The position numbers and the translations under genes are program-made. The notes below the pieces were generated by a model. The model saw only the letters and a program-made list of their open reading frames with translations. It was not told the origin of the DNA and did no database searches. A stretch of 64,000 nt of DNA from assembly GCA_036365515.1 (NCBI GenBank), contig CM070877.1, positions 114,902,011 through 114,966,010 on the forward strand, in the 5' to 3' direction. Below are positions 12,376-24,497 of this stretch, piece by piece (the first letter of the stretch is position 1; every line of letters starts with the position of its first letter). Source of the stretch: Torymus aiolomorphi. Taxonomy: Eukaryota; Arthropoda; Insecta; Hymenoptera; Torymidae.

Positions 12376-13885
12376 TGTGACGTTGCGGATTTTGTCTCCT
12401 TTCTGCACCGTTCACTGACTCGCTCGGAGGGCTTTATTCTCGCGCTCACGAATCTACTACCAACCTAACACACTCCACGAAAATCGCGTACGCCGATGTA
12501 ACCAAATTTAATTTGAACGGGGCGCCAGGTCACGACGACTACGCGTAATTCACCTCCTCCTGCCTGGTTAGTCTCGGACTTTAAAAAGAATCTGGGGTGT
12601 GAATTCGACGGACGATGACCTGGGGGCGGCCGAAACTCTCGGCGGCACTGGCGGTACGATAACTTTCGACGCGACGAAGGATGTTGCAGACACACAAGAC
12701 AAACACGAAAAAAACAAAGGAAAATAATAGAATTCGAAGGATTCAAGTTAAATCTGATTCAAGGTTTATTGACGTTGTCCTCCTAACTCACACACGGGCG
12801 GTGGGTATTACAATCCGCGGTACAACATGGCCGCGCACTGGTCCATGCGCACTACACAACTTCGCGTACATGCGAGAGAGATGCAATACACTTGGCTCCA
12901 CGCACGGAGCCGTCACTCGCTAAATTAACAAAGGAAATGATATATATATTTGAGGGTCGGGGGCGGAAAGTAAGGTGCCGTTCGACGATAGTAAATCCAG
13001 TCCTTACAGTCTCTTTGGCGGTGGGCGGGCGGGAGTTCTTCTCTCTCAACCTCAATCTTTCTCTCTCTCTTCTTCTCTCTCTTCGCCTCTCCACGCGTGC
13101 GAATTCTCCGCGCTCTTACCTTCTCCTCTGCCTTTCTTTCTTTCTTTCTCTTCCTCTACCGCACTCCCACAAATAACGGACTACGCTCGGGTGCTCAACA
13201 CTACTCAAACCGGGACTATTCACAAAAACTCTAAAAACTTCTCCACTCAGGACTGGCGTGCTGCCAGGACAACTGAACAGAACAGAATGGCCGCGGGGAG
13301 AAGACGCTCGCTCGACTTCCGTCTTCTTCCTCGGCCGCGCATATATTTTTCTCTCTCACTCCTAGGGCGATACATAGGGCGGTAGTTCCTTTTTCGGCAT
13401 CACGTGGTGCGAGGACTATCTCTGCGCCGGCTTCCTATTCTCCGCTCCAATGAGGAGGGCCGGACAATCCCCGCGCCCTACTGATTGGCCTCCCTCTCGG
13501 CGGTAGGCGAGCGCAGTTACTCTACGCGACGATCTCTGCTGCCACCTGTTGCGCGCGCGATTTGAAATGAATAGCTTACTAAATACCGGGACAGTGGCGG
13601 CGCGCCTTTATTAGCCTGTGTGCGTTCGTAACTCCGCTAGGTCGGTTGATTTGATCCGACTTCCCTTTGTCTCTCGCTCCTAGCTATTGTTCGCCCGCGC
13701 ACCCCTCTCACACCGGCCGTATGCAGCTCGCAGGCTGCCGCTGACCTTCGCTCTATCACATTCACACAAACACGAGCGCCGCTGCGCATTCTCTCTCCCT
13801 CTCTTGTATCTCTGCGCACGGCTTTCGGCAACGCGCAAGCTGCCGCGGCCGTCTTTCTTTCTTTCACTCACTTGCAAGCGCCGTA

Positions 13886-13961
<76 letters not shown>
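12376..13961 (-). repeat. Gypsy LTR copy B, distal part (split by LINE)
   Basis: This is the 3' portion, in minus orientation, of the LTR that starts at 19251. It is the inverted match of LTR copy A and ends in CCGCAACGTCACA at 12376. The two halves of this copy are separated by the LINE at 13962-18640, inserted in the (CT)n tract. The LTR would be about 2.2 kb without the LINE, which is long for an insect gypsy LTR. Confidence 0.75.
13889..13961. repeat. (CT)n microsatellite, left of the LINE insertion
   Basis: About 36 CT units inside LTR copy B. The tract continues at 18641-18659 on the far side of the LINE, so the LINE inserted inside it. Confidence 0.95.
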
Positions 13962-13965
<4 letters not shown>

Positions 13966-14339
13966 TCGCTTGAATTTTTTAGGTTGGTTTTTTGCCACAA
14001 CGGTTTTATCTGGTACTCTAGGTACCTGCCTTACCATCGCATTTGATTAGAGAGAGAATTTTTATCGTTCGCCAACTTATTACTTGTTACTATAGATAGC
14101 GTGCCGATCGAATCGAGATCGCTTTTATCCTTAGTGGCGTTCATTTTCGCTGTCAATTTAGCTTAGTTTTATTTATTTTTTGTACGTAAATTCGTTTGTA
14201 CGCGAACGTATCTATTTATTAGCTTCTGTATATATTGCATATTTTTGTTACCCCGTCTATCGTGTACTGTACTTGGCGTTGATGTTTGCGTTATTTGCTT
14301 TGTGCTTATATGTTATTTTTAATCGTCAGTTCAGGCTAG

Positions 14340-15163
14340 ATGCGTAAGTCGTGCGTGACATGCAGAAAACGTACTGGTAGCGTGCTTTATAGCTGCGTTC
14401 TCTGCAATAAACCTTACCACAACCAGTGCGCTGTTGGTAGCTGGTTTATTGACAGCGAGTCTATTTGCTGCTGTACATCAGAGGTCCCGTGCGAATCTCT
14501 GCCACCTTCCAGTGTCAACAAACCATTGCTCCAACCTACTGGATCCGAAAGCAGTAACCGCGTGTCACCATCGCTCGTGCTTAGAGAACCAGCCCACTCG
14601 GCCTCACCCTCTGACAGTCACCAGGCAGCGAAGAGGCGCGCATCAACTCCCTCTCCATCCATTGCACCAGTGTCAAAGGCGCACTACCCTGGCTCTACCC
14701 CTACTACACTGTCGCCTCCGTCGGCTGCGATGGAGATGGACCAAGGAGGATCAGCCATCGCCTCAAACAAAAGGATGAGGACTGCGCTTAATGAGGTCCC
14801 GCCATATTTTCAGGGTTTCTTTGAGGTTTACACCAGGTCACACGCCACCCTCACTGCTGCCCTAGCATAGAACACGCGAGCCCTAGCAGAGAATACACGT
14901 GCACTAAGTAACCTCGCCTCTCGCGTCGACGCGGTAGAACTCAGCCAGCAAGCCCTAACCACTCGATACAACGCCGATCTGAACGCAGTGCGAGCGGATA
15001 TCGCGCGGATCGCTGCTGACAATCAACAGACACATCAACGGAGCATGCTCGAGGACCCGCGCGGGATACTGGTGAGGGGCATCCCTTCATCTGTGCGCCA
15101 CGAACCGCTGCATCTCGCCTCTGCGCTCCTAACAGCCCTTAAACTCCAGCAACACCGTCCATA
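14340..15163 (+). pseudogene. LINE 1 ORF1 with PHD/RING-like zinc finger
   Basis: The frame starts at ATG 14340 with a CxxC...CxxC...HNQC cysteine/histidine cluster (CVTCRKR and CVLCNKPYHNQC), the kind of PHD-like finger found at the N-terminus of ORF1 in some insect LINEs. A Ser/Pro-rich linker follows, then a TAG stop at 14868-14870, and in the same frame an alanine-rich stretch that reads as a coiled coil (ALAENTRALSNLASRVDAVE onward), ending at a stop near 15163. ORF1 proteins bind the element RNA. The internal stop makes this copy unlikely to give a full product. Confidence 0.7.
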
Positions 15164-15374
15164 AGCTTTTGAAGCGCATAACAGCGATGCACAAATCACT
15201 CGGCTATTTGGCGGCCTATTGTGAAGAACCTCACCGTCTTCATGCGGCCAGCGAAAAATAGCCCGCTCATCCCGATCTACCGTGAAACAGACCTTGATGC
15301 GCTATCTAAAATTCCGTCTTGATGTCTGATCAAACGTCCCCCCGGAAGTGCGCGCGCTGATGCATTTATCGCTG

Positions 15375-18226
15375 GCCATATTAATGTAAACGGTCTATTC
15401 CCGACTCACTTTTCCCTGCTCGAGACTAAGGTCACTGAATCCCACTTTGATGCTATCTCGATTTCTGAGACTAAGCATGACCCGTGTGCTAGCGACTCCC
15501 ACCTTAGACTCGACGGGTTTAATTTTTTTCACGTTGATAGAGAGGGAATGAATGGTGGAGGCGTTGGCCTCTACGTTCGTGAATGCTTCAGCGTCCTCGT
15601 TCTTGCTAGCTCTGATCCGATTTATGACAACACCCCGGAGTTCATTATCTGTGAAATTAAACGCGAACACCTGAAACTACTTTTGCTGCTGTCTACCGCC
15701 GACCTCATGCCGTTTATCCGTATGCCTTTTTTAATCGGCTCTCAACCTACCACCCTCATTTTAACTCCGTCATAGTCACCGGTGACTTTAATATTAACAT
15801 GGCTGCTCCTTCTGCTCCTGCCTCTATTCGACTACAAGACTACCTCGACACAAATTCCCTCCGCCTCGTCCATTCCGACCCCACGCACCACCAGTTATGG
15901 CGAGACTCACACGCATGGATTGACCTCTTCATAGTCCGGAGCGACGATCGTGTCGTTGCTTATTCCAAATCAGCCGCCCCCTTCATTGCGGGGCACGATT
16001 TTATCGAAATGTCACTCGCCTGTGGCAAACCTCCATCGATCGATAAAACGATCCTGTTACGTGACCTCAAAAGAGTCAATCCAGAGTCATTGAACCAAGC
16101 CCTCTTACATTACCTCCCCACCCCCTATCCCCCCGCAGCTGTCCCCCCTGACACCTTCATAGCCACCTCTAACACCTCAGAACTTGTCTTAGGCCCCAGC
16201 TCCGCTAGCGTTGATGTTGCCGAGCATGCGATAACTAATGCCTTTGTAAATGCGTTCGACACCGAGGCCCCCCACGCAAACTAGTGCTGTCATCTCGTCG
16301 CAAGCCCTGGATAAACCCGCAAATCAGGGCCCTGATGAGGTCCCGTGATCGCGCGTATAGAGTCGCGCGCACCACAGATGCCCCTGCTGACGTCGCCCGC
16401 TTCCGTGCATTACGCTCCGAAACCTGCAACACCCTGGATGGAGCGAAGAACAGGCACGTGGCCTCTCGCCTTGCCGATGCGCCGTCTGCAGATGCAAAGT
16501 GGCACGAACTCCGTCGTCTGCGCGTCACCAACCCTAACCTACCATCACCGCTTGTTAAGTTCGACGCTGCGGTTCTCAACGCCCACTACGCTGCTACCAT
16601 GAACCGCCACCCTCCAGTCACCGAGCATGATTTCGAGGTTGTCGCTGAGCAGCCCCTCACACCCTCTCTCGGCTGTCTGTTCTGCCTTCGCCCCTTCTCT
16701 GAGCGTGAAGTGGTAGACGCCCTCCAGAGGGCCTCCTCGAAATCAACGGGGCATGACGGCCTTTCCGTGCCAATGCTGAAGTTAACAGTGCCTAATTCTC
16801 TCCCACACATCACGAGCATGTTCAACACCTCTGTTGGTTGTGCGACTTTCCCAACTAACTGGAAAAGTGCAACAATCAGGCCGCTCGCCAAGTCCAAGGT
16901 GATGACGCAGCCCTCGGACACGCGGCCTATTGCCCAGCTGCCTGAACTCCCAAAGGTGCCAGAACGGCTGGTTCACAACCAACTCCAAGGCTACCTTGAG
17001 GTGAACCGCCTACTTCACCCTCACCAAGCAGGCTTCCGCCGTGGGAAGAGCACCCAGACTGCTCTCGTGGGGGTGTTTGATGATATTTGCCACGCCATCG
17101 ACAAACGGATGCACACCTTCCTCATTCTGTTTGACTTCTCCAAGGCCTTCGACTCGATTCCGCACGCGACTCTCCTCGCCAAACTTACAAGTTTGGTAGA
17201 GCCATCAATCTCTCCACCCACGCATTACGGTGGTTCTTCACATTCTTGGCTGACCGACTTCAGGCCGTTATCGATGCGGACGGCAAAATTTCTGACTGGC
17301 TGCGTGCCGCATCGGGGGTTCCGCAAGGTAGCGTCCTTGGTCCACTACTCTTCGCCATTTTTATAAATGACCTTCCGGTGGCGGTACGATTTGCCAAGAT
17401 TATGATCTTTGCCGAGGACACGCATTAAACAAGACGCCCAAGCAGTCGCAGACTGGGCCCGAGCGAACGGCCTCTTTCTAAACCCGGTAAAACCAAGGTC
17501 ATCGTCATCGGCAGCGAGCTTTATACCCGCGAACTCGAGCTCAAGACCCTACCTTGGGTAGTAATCGACGGCCATGCACTCCCATATGTCACCGAAGCGC
17601 GGAGCCTCGGGGTGACTTTCACAAACACCCTGGACTGGCAAGCGCATGCGAGGCATGTCACACGCAAGGTGTTTGGCACGCTATTCACCTTGCGCTTTTT
17701 TCACCATGCCTTATCCAGAGACATCTGAAAGCACCTAGTGGAGAGTCTTGTCTTCCCACTGCTTGATTATACCTGCCCGGTTTATAATCACCTCGACAAG
17801 AAGCGGGTAAAAAAACTGAAGAGAGCTCTAAATGCCTGCGCACGGTTCGTGGTTAGAAGCATACCTCGCCGTGACCATGTTACACCCTACAGACTCGCTC
17901 TCGGGTGGCTCTCAGCCCAACGGAGACGCGAATATGCCATCGGCCTCCACGCTTATAAAGTTGTAGCAAATACGTACCCGCAGTACCTCGTCGGGCGCTT
18001 CAACTGTAGGCTAAATATTGACATTGATCTGCGCCGCTCTGTTAGACGCCCACCGCAACCGTTCGAGCCACCTACAGCGCGGACCGAGGCTTATAAGCAT
18101 GCGTTCGCCCTCGAAGCCATGAACCTACTAAATTCCGTCCATTTCTTCGACTTCTCCGCTACTAGCATCACGGCTTTCAAGAGAATGCTGCGCGACGCCC
18201 TTTTCAGACGCGACGTCGGGGACTGA
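15375..18226 (+). pseudogene. LINE 1 ORF2: endonuclease and reverse transcriptase, broken
   Basis: Endonuclease motifs are spread over 15375-16280: HINVNGL, SISETK, GGGVGLYVRE, VTGDFNIN and HAWIDLFIV. The RT follows from 16284: STGHDGLS, HQAGFRRGKSTQTAL, FILFDFSKAFDSIPH and GVPQGSVLGPLLFAIFINDLP. A C-terminal region with RRDHVTPYRLALGWLSAQRR reaches 18226. The RT active-site motif, normally F/YADD, reads FAED near 17410, so a catalytic Asp is lost, and the frame is broken directly after it. More frameshifts occur near 15540, 15770, 16284, 17180 and 17430-17740. This copy cannot encode active enzyme. Confidence 0.88.
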
Positions 18227-18640
18227 AACAAGCGTCTTCGAGACGAAGGTTTGCCATCTCGCATTCTCCATCACCTGACGCCTTCGTTCACTCCACCGCG
18301 TGCCCGCCTCTAGATGCGCACTTGCGTCGTACTTTGCGCCCATGCATTCTATTGTTGCATTTATTATGTTATTCGCTGTATATTATTTTTGTATATTATT
18401 TTGTCTTCGCGTTTATTTTATTTTATTTACTTTTCTAGTCTGCGTCTTTTAAATTATGTTTACACTTGCACTTCATCTTCCTTATGTACCTGCATTTTTT
18501 TTTGCGATGTACTTGCGAACCAGATACGCTTATATTTCTTTGTTATTCCTTTTATTTTTTTATGCTTATGTATTTTCCTTAAGCACCAGACGGGGTATTA
18601 CCCCAAGGTGTCAATAAAGACCAAATCAAATCAATCAAAT

Positions 18641-19251
18641 CTCTCTCTCTCTCTCTCTCCCCCATGTCGCATACGGCCGACGTGCAGTGCGCAGTCTGCC
18701 ACGCGTCGTGTCTCTCCCTCTCACTCACGCCAACGCCGCTGCGCTGTCACTCTCGCTCAGTCTCGCGCGCGCGCATGGCTGCCGGCTCCGTGACCGTCGC
18801 GCAGCCCTCTTCACCGCGTCCTGCAGTTGCACGTCGCGGGTGTCAGTGCTGTTGATGATGTGATGTGTGACCGTGTCAGTGACGGTGTTCTTGTGGGATC
18901 TCGTCGCCGGCCAGCATCTCCTATGCTGGCGGCTGCTGATTTCGGGCGCAACATGGCGGCCGAGCACATCTGTGCGCGCTCATACCCGGCGCACAGTCTT
19001 AATGTCCGTGTGCGTCGTCTGTGAGCCACGCGAGCAGGTGGCTCGGCGTTCATCACGCCTCGTCTTCTTCACTTCCTCTCTCAAGTCTTCTGCTCTTCTT
19101 CGTCGGTTCGAACTCCAAGGCGGTGGCTGTGTGTGTGTGCGCACATAACTCGATAACGGGACAGGAGCTCGCCTCCCGTCAGTAGCATTTGTGACCTAAA
19201 TGCTTTCTCTTGCCGTTACTCAACGAGATGCAGAAAGCGCATCACATTACA
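18641..19251 (-). repeat. Gypsy LTR copy B, proximal part
   Basis: This is the start of the 3' LTR of the minus-strand gypsy element at 20078-21300. On the minus strand the purine tract GGGAGGGGG (19260-19252) abuts TGTAATGTG, the expected polypurine-tract/LTR junction. The part near 18690-18780 matches LTR copy A around GACAGCGCAGCGGCG. The LTR is interrupted at 18641 by the LINE and resumes at 13961. Overlapping frames in both directions are shadows of this GC-rich repeat. Confidence 0.72.
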
Positions 19252-19260
19252 CCCCCTCCC
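19252..19260 (-). promoter_or_regulatory. Gypsy polypurine tract
   Basis: GGGAGGGGG on the minus strand, immediately followed by the TG of the 3' LTR. A similar GGGGGAGGGG/TG junction occurs in the second gypsy element (28803-28793), which supports the reading. Confidence 0.7.
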
Positions 19261-20077
19261 TAAACCGGGAACACCTCGGTGTTACTGCCCGTTTACGCCA
19301 CGGCTACTGTTTGGGTGGATCGGCCAGCGCCTCCTCCGACACCTCACTACACACATCGATTATTATCTTTAACTAAGTTACATTTAATATACGCATAATT
19401 TGTCGAGCCGACTCACTCCTCCATACCTGAAAATAAAAGAGAATTACTTCATTAGTGGTTCCGTGGCGGCTGCATTGCTACTCTGTCCACACTGATTTCC
19501 TGAAACGACAGAGTTACCTTTCGACAGTCACCTTTTAGGTTAGTTATGATACTTACTACTCCAGCGGACGGTGCGATGCCTAAGGACGGTAGGTCCGACG
19601 ATTCTCCGACACTCTGGCGGTCTCTTCCTCTCTCTGTCTCCCTACTTCACTCTGGCGGTAGCTGATCATCGTCTCTCTCCCGTGACTCCTGGGCGGTGGC
19701 TGACTCATCGTCTTCTCCCTCTCTCTCCCTGGCGGTGGCGGATTCTCTCTCTCTCCTCTCTCTCATCGAGCCACGCCCCCAACTAGTCAGTCCAATGTCT
19801 CAACATGGCACGGAGCTGTCCGAGCAATCCTGGCGTCGGGCAAACGAGATCGCGGCCGGGCTCGAACTTCGGGAATGGGGAATAGCCCGTGGGCGGTGGC
19901 TGAGGTGGGGCGGTGGAGTCTGGAGCGTCGCTGCATGATGTACCTATTAGGGGAATAAGAAAAAAAAAACAGTCAGGGAATAGAACACATTGCTCTCATA
20001 CGACCGCTCGCGAGGCCGAAATTCCGTGGGGGGGGGGGCGTGTTTCCGGTCGCCCATTCGCCGGTGTGTTTCTACCC
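19261..20077 (-). other. Gypsy region between pol and 3' LTR, with CTGGCGGT repeats
   Basis: There is no coding frame that resembles env. Between 19610 and 19900 the phrase CTGGCGGT (or TGGGCGGTGGCTGA) recurs about five times, separated by CTCT-rich spacers, a degenerate short tandem repeat. A poly-A/T run and a 10-base G tract lie near 19960-20040. By position this is the untranslated tail of the gypsy element. Confidence 0.55.
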
Positions 20078-21300
20078 CTACTCTACTGCTCGGCGCGGGA
20101 ACACATAACGTTTCAATTCGCCTACGTGTACCTTTGCATTTCTCCTCCTACCCTCCATCTCTAACAAATACATGGTTGGTGGTAATTTCGCGGTGATTTC
20201 GTACGGGCCCTCATACTTCAGCGCAAGCTTTGCAGAGAAACCTTGGGCGGCGTTCGATAAAACGTGCACGCGGTGCATAACCTTATCTCCTACGGCGTAT
20301 TCCACTACTGTCTTACCTCGATTATAATATTTACTTTGCTTTTCACTACTCTCATCGATGTGTTTTGCTACCAGATCCTTTAGGGCATCGAGATGAGTAA
20401 CACGCTCCTTCCATACTGCCGGATCTAATCGTAATATCGGCTCTTCTTCTCCAGCTCCCGACGCAAACTTTTCACTGGGCGGGGGTGACGTCCGTAATTC
20501 AAGAACGCGGGCGATGTCTGCAGGCTTGTTTGCAGGGCAGTGTTGCTCGCATGGCGAAACTCATGAAGGTGGGCGTCCCAGCTTCCATGATCTTTGTCAA
20601 CAAATGTGGCGATCATGGTCTTCAAGGCTCGGTTGCTCCGCTCCACGGGGTTGGCTTGCGGGTGATACAGGGGCGTTGTCACATAGCGGATTCCGTATTC
20701 TTCTAGTGTCTTTCGTAGCACCTGATTGTCAAATTCCTTACCGTTGTCCGTCAATAGATACTCAGGCGTCTCCCATCTAAATAATATCAGCTCTTCCAGC
20801 GCTGGCGACACCGCTTTCCCATCTGCCTTCCTCAGAGGCTTCAGCTCCAGCCACCTTGTAAATAAATTCTGCATCACTAATACGTACCGATACTAGCTAG
20901 CTCTTGCAGTTCTATCATGTCGGCAGCTACGCACACCAAGGGCGCTCTACCACTCGTCTTCCCATCATACCTTGGAGGCCTTGCTGCGAACTCTTATACC
21001 TTTGGCAACTCTCACACGTGCGTACAAAATCGTAGACGTCTCGATAAATCCCGGGCCAAAAATACTCGCGAGCCACTCGATCGTAGGTCTTTTCGATCCC
21101 TAAGTGGCCGGCGGACGTGATGCAGTGACTGTAGAGCAGCATCCTCTCTCTCTTCTGTAGGGGCACCACTAGTCGCCACCCTTATCCACCGTCGGTTACT
21201 GGATCTAGCAAGGGATTCTTCTTGTATTTATATAGCAATTCGCCTTCCACCCACCAATCAGCATACTTCGTCGGGCACTGGACAACATCTTCTTCTGAAA
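20078..21300 (-). pseudogene. Gypsy 1 integrase fragment of pol
   Basis: The minus strand carries the C-terminal third of a Ty3/gypsy pol. A short connection segment (about 21300-21170) with an in-frame stop is followed by the HHCC zinc-binding domain (21169-20927: HCITSAGHLG, FVRTCESCQRY), the catalytic core (20877-20425: LLTDNGKEFDN, YHPQANPVERSNRALK with the glutamate) and a C-terminal DNA-binding segment (20305-20078: VGDKVMHRV, GPYEITAKLPPTMYLLE). Frames shift near 20900 and 20490. RT, RNase H, protease and gag are missing upstream, so the element is 5'-truncated at about 21300. Integrase would insert the cDNA; this copy is dead. Confidence 0.88.
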
Positions 21301-23170
21301 AGAAATTACAACAGTATTAGCAACCAAGGCCTCGTCTTAATACCCAACCATGTGTGCTTCATACTTTAATAGAAAATTCATGCTTCTCCTAGTATATGAG
21401 AGCCAGCTGTCAGATCTAGCAGACATATTCGCTTCATGCATTGCATATAAGACTTACTTGATTTAAAAAAATGGGGTGAGATAATGCATTTTTTCAATTA
21501 ATTTTATTGTACTCGAAAATACACAAGCTTTGTCTTTTATGTAAATACTTGAATAAAAATTAGCTTAATTAAACCTAAAAATAATTGACAACAAAAACAA
21601 TCTCTCTATATATATATATATGAAACTCTAACAATGTTAATTTCCAAAAAAATACAGATTGATTTATGTTGTCGATTATTTTTAGGATTCATAAAACATT
21701 TTTTTGTTTAAACATTTAAAAGAAATTTGTTCTATTTGTTCTATACTGTGTATTTTCTAGTATTTCTTTAATCAATAATTCTACTTATAGAAAGATAAAG
21801 TCAGTTGAATCATATGTGAAACGACGGAGATGCATTGCAGGAGTGGCATTCCTTAATTTTTGTGCTCGCGTAAACGCTCCTCTAGATTATACATCATAAT
21901 GTGTCATTCGAAAGTAAAAATCGAATATGGCTGCTAGATCTGACAGGTGGCAGCTTTTAGCATTTACATTTACTTTTCTTCTCTACAAACCTAGAATCCA
22001 GTAGTGTGAGTGTGTCTGTCGGATCTATTAGGCACATTTGCAATATGCATTGTGGTTAATATTTACTTTAACGAGAAATGATTGAGTAGCCAATCTGTAA
22101 GTGTGAAAAAATTATGGAAATCCGCTACATAATGTCCATTTCTTACTATAATAAAACTAATTCCTAGACATTATAATAAGATTTCCATAACTCTAACATG
22201 CATGCACCCACAGATTTGTTACTTTAAAAGAAAATAAAGCCACCTGTCAGATTTAGTGGAAATGTTAAAGATATGCATTGCCTTTATATTGTAAGAAACA
22301 GATTAGATGTAGTCACCATGATAATTGAACCGTTAAATATCACCTGCTGGCCTATATAGTATTACTCACGTGAGGCAAGAAATTCTCTGCTTCTCCTGCA
22401 GCTTTTGTGCATGAAAACTCCTTAAACTCAGCTGACTGAAAAGTAACTCCTATCAGAGCAGTATTGCATTGGGTTATCTCGCTCCATCATGGATTGTGGC
22501 CTCTTGGTTGTCGTCTCATGATGTCATTGTTCATTCAGTGGCATCACTTGACTACTGCTGCTGCTGTTGAAGAACATTGACTTCTGCAGCATTTATGCTG
22601 CCAAGACTGGAGCATTGGATGATTTATCGACCATGAAAGCTGACTGACGTTGAGTTTTTTGGAGTCATTCAAACTTGGCATCGGCTTCTCTGCGTGATGA
22701 CAGCACGTGGAAGAGTGATGCAAGCGCGATCTGCTTCATCAATTTCCTCATTCCTTCAATTTCTAACTCATCACTTACCTATTTGTAGATGTTTGGCTTC
22801 CTGAAGGAGAGGACGACGATCTCCATGGTGGGTCGACGTACTTGGGACAATGCTTGGCATCTTCCTACAGAGGCATCTGAGCGTGCTTCTGATGCCTCAG
22901 ATCATTGGAATGGCCATCGCGCGACCACTGTATAGGTAGATTATCTGACTTTTTCAAATGAATGGTCCATTCCTGAGTCTTGCGAAGCACTAGACTCAAA
23001 TGTGTTTTTCATGTACTGGCCAAAGCTGTAGCTGCACCTGCTTGACATACTTTTTATGTCCTTGTTAGGATCTCTAGACTGGCTGCTGCTGCTATCCTTT
23101 GCCTGATAGCCTCTGGAGCATCATCTTCAAGGGTTACTTGACGTATTGTCGCGAGTGATGGTTGACTTCA
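21301..23170. other. Unassigned DNA with three short dispersed repeats
   Basis: There is no convincing reading frame. A motif of about 58 bp beginning near CTGTCAGATCTAGCAG and ending in ATGCATTG recurs at 21404-21460, 22015-22070 and 22240-22300, with a reverse-strand piece near 21930-21955. From about 22380 the composition becomes less AT-rich and looks more like transcribed DNA, with GT/AG-type junctions (for example CACTTACC near 22772), but I cannot assemble an exon chain. Confidence 0.45.
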
Positions 23171-24497
23171 CTGTTAGTTAGACGTCGCTTGCGGCCGTCG
23201 AAATGGAAGATAGTAAGTGGACATCTTTCCCTTGAGTTCACTCAGCATTGAACACGCTTGTTCTTCTCCCGAATTCGCGATACTCTCGGTACAACCAATG
23301 TTCGGTCCGGCCTTTTTCGCGCAGCCACGGCGTCGCCGCTCGCCGAGTCGCCTTGAACGACGACAAACGAGCTGCAGCGCATGCACTTCGGCATACATAA
23401 ACACAAAAAACCAACAAGGAGGATGCAGCGATGTAGATCTGCCCAGCACTAAATAGACCTATAAGCCAACTACACTAGTCTGTTTAATCACGAGTCACTA
23501 GGTCACTAGGTCACAACATGCCGGATGCGATGGTAGTCGGCGAGAACCGCGGTGGCGGCGGCCCGGCGCCCCTACGTACGCGCGGCCGTGGACAACTAGT
23601 AGTCATAACGCCATCTAGAGTCATTTACGAGAACTATAGAACGTAAACAAATATAAGGCGTCAAAAGAGGTTGGTACGACTTACTTTGCACCATGCACAA
23701 CCATTTTAGGTTAGTGGTGAGTAGTTTGGCCAACCTCACAACTTATTGTCGAAAGTTTATTTATGGAAAAAAATAAATAATACTTTTTGGCGATTTTCAA
23801 AAAAAGAAGTCTTTCAGGCGCTCGCAAATGCTACGGCGAGCATATGTGTACAATTTCAGACAGAACCGATGTATATTCGAGCTTATATCCACTTCTTAGA
23901 TAAAAAATGTGACTACAAAGTGAATAACTTGATAACAGTTATCATTTCAGTTCTGAAACTTTGTCATAATCATCATCAAAGAATTTCCGAGCGCCTGAAA
24001 GAGCGTTTTTGTCATAAAAATTATTGTTAATTTAATTATTATTTAATATATAGTATATTACCGACATATCGGTAACGTAGGGATTTTCACTTGAGTATCA
24101 CATGACCTTAAGCACTAAAATGAAACTATATATTATACATACACTAGCAAAATCCAAACGCGCTGCGCGCGTACTATTTTCTTTTTGAGGTTATGAACAT
24201 ATAATTTTCATTACGATTTCATTTTAATTAGTTTAAAATAGGATAATCAGATAATTTTTCAAAGCACGTAAAAATTAATCTTTTTATTCTAATTTGATTT
24301 AATTATTAATTTTTAAATAGTTAAGAATACAAATTCAATTTAAAAACTTCAAATGTAGCGGAACCTTCCTTATAGATATATTCCTTATAGATCAATCAAA
24401 ATTAATCTTTAAATGCTTCACAACATCCGGCCATCGTTTTTTTAAAAGTAGGGAATCACGCATTTACTCTCATCAATCACGCTAATGAATACATACA
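23171..24497. other. Unassigned region with one GC-rich patch
   Basis: A GC-rich patch (23490-23640) with several CpG runs stands out from the AT-rich flanks and could be a promoter or first exon of a host gene, but no frame is supported. Overlapping short frames at 23174-23456 run on both strands and resemble nothing. GGCGCTCGC (near 23816) and GAGCGCCTG (near 23989) form a short inverted pair. Confidence 0.35.

Larger units (their letters stand above)
13962..18640 (+). mobile_element. LINE 1 (Jockey/CR1-like non-LTR retrotransposon), decayed
   Basis: This 4.7-kb plus-strand element has the order 5' UTR, ORF1, ORF2 (endonuclease then reverse transcriptase), AATAAA (18613-18618) and a short CAAATCAAATCAATC tail. 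It is bounded on both sides by (CT)n. The non-LTR class follows from an apurinic-type endonuclease N-terminal to the RT and the absence of integrase. The clade is not certain: GGGVGLYVRE in the endonuclease and FSKAFDS plus GVPQGSVLGPLLF in the RT are shared by Jockey, CR1 and related groups. Confidence 0.88.

Noticed and set aside
13680..14046. Two overlapping frames around the (CT)n tract
   Set aside because: Microsatellite translations crossing the LTR/LINE border.
23746..24030. 94-codon frame
   Set aside because: AT-rich, no motif, and it spans a short inverted pair; no supporting context.
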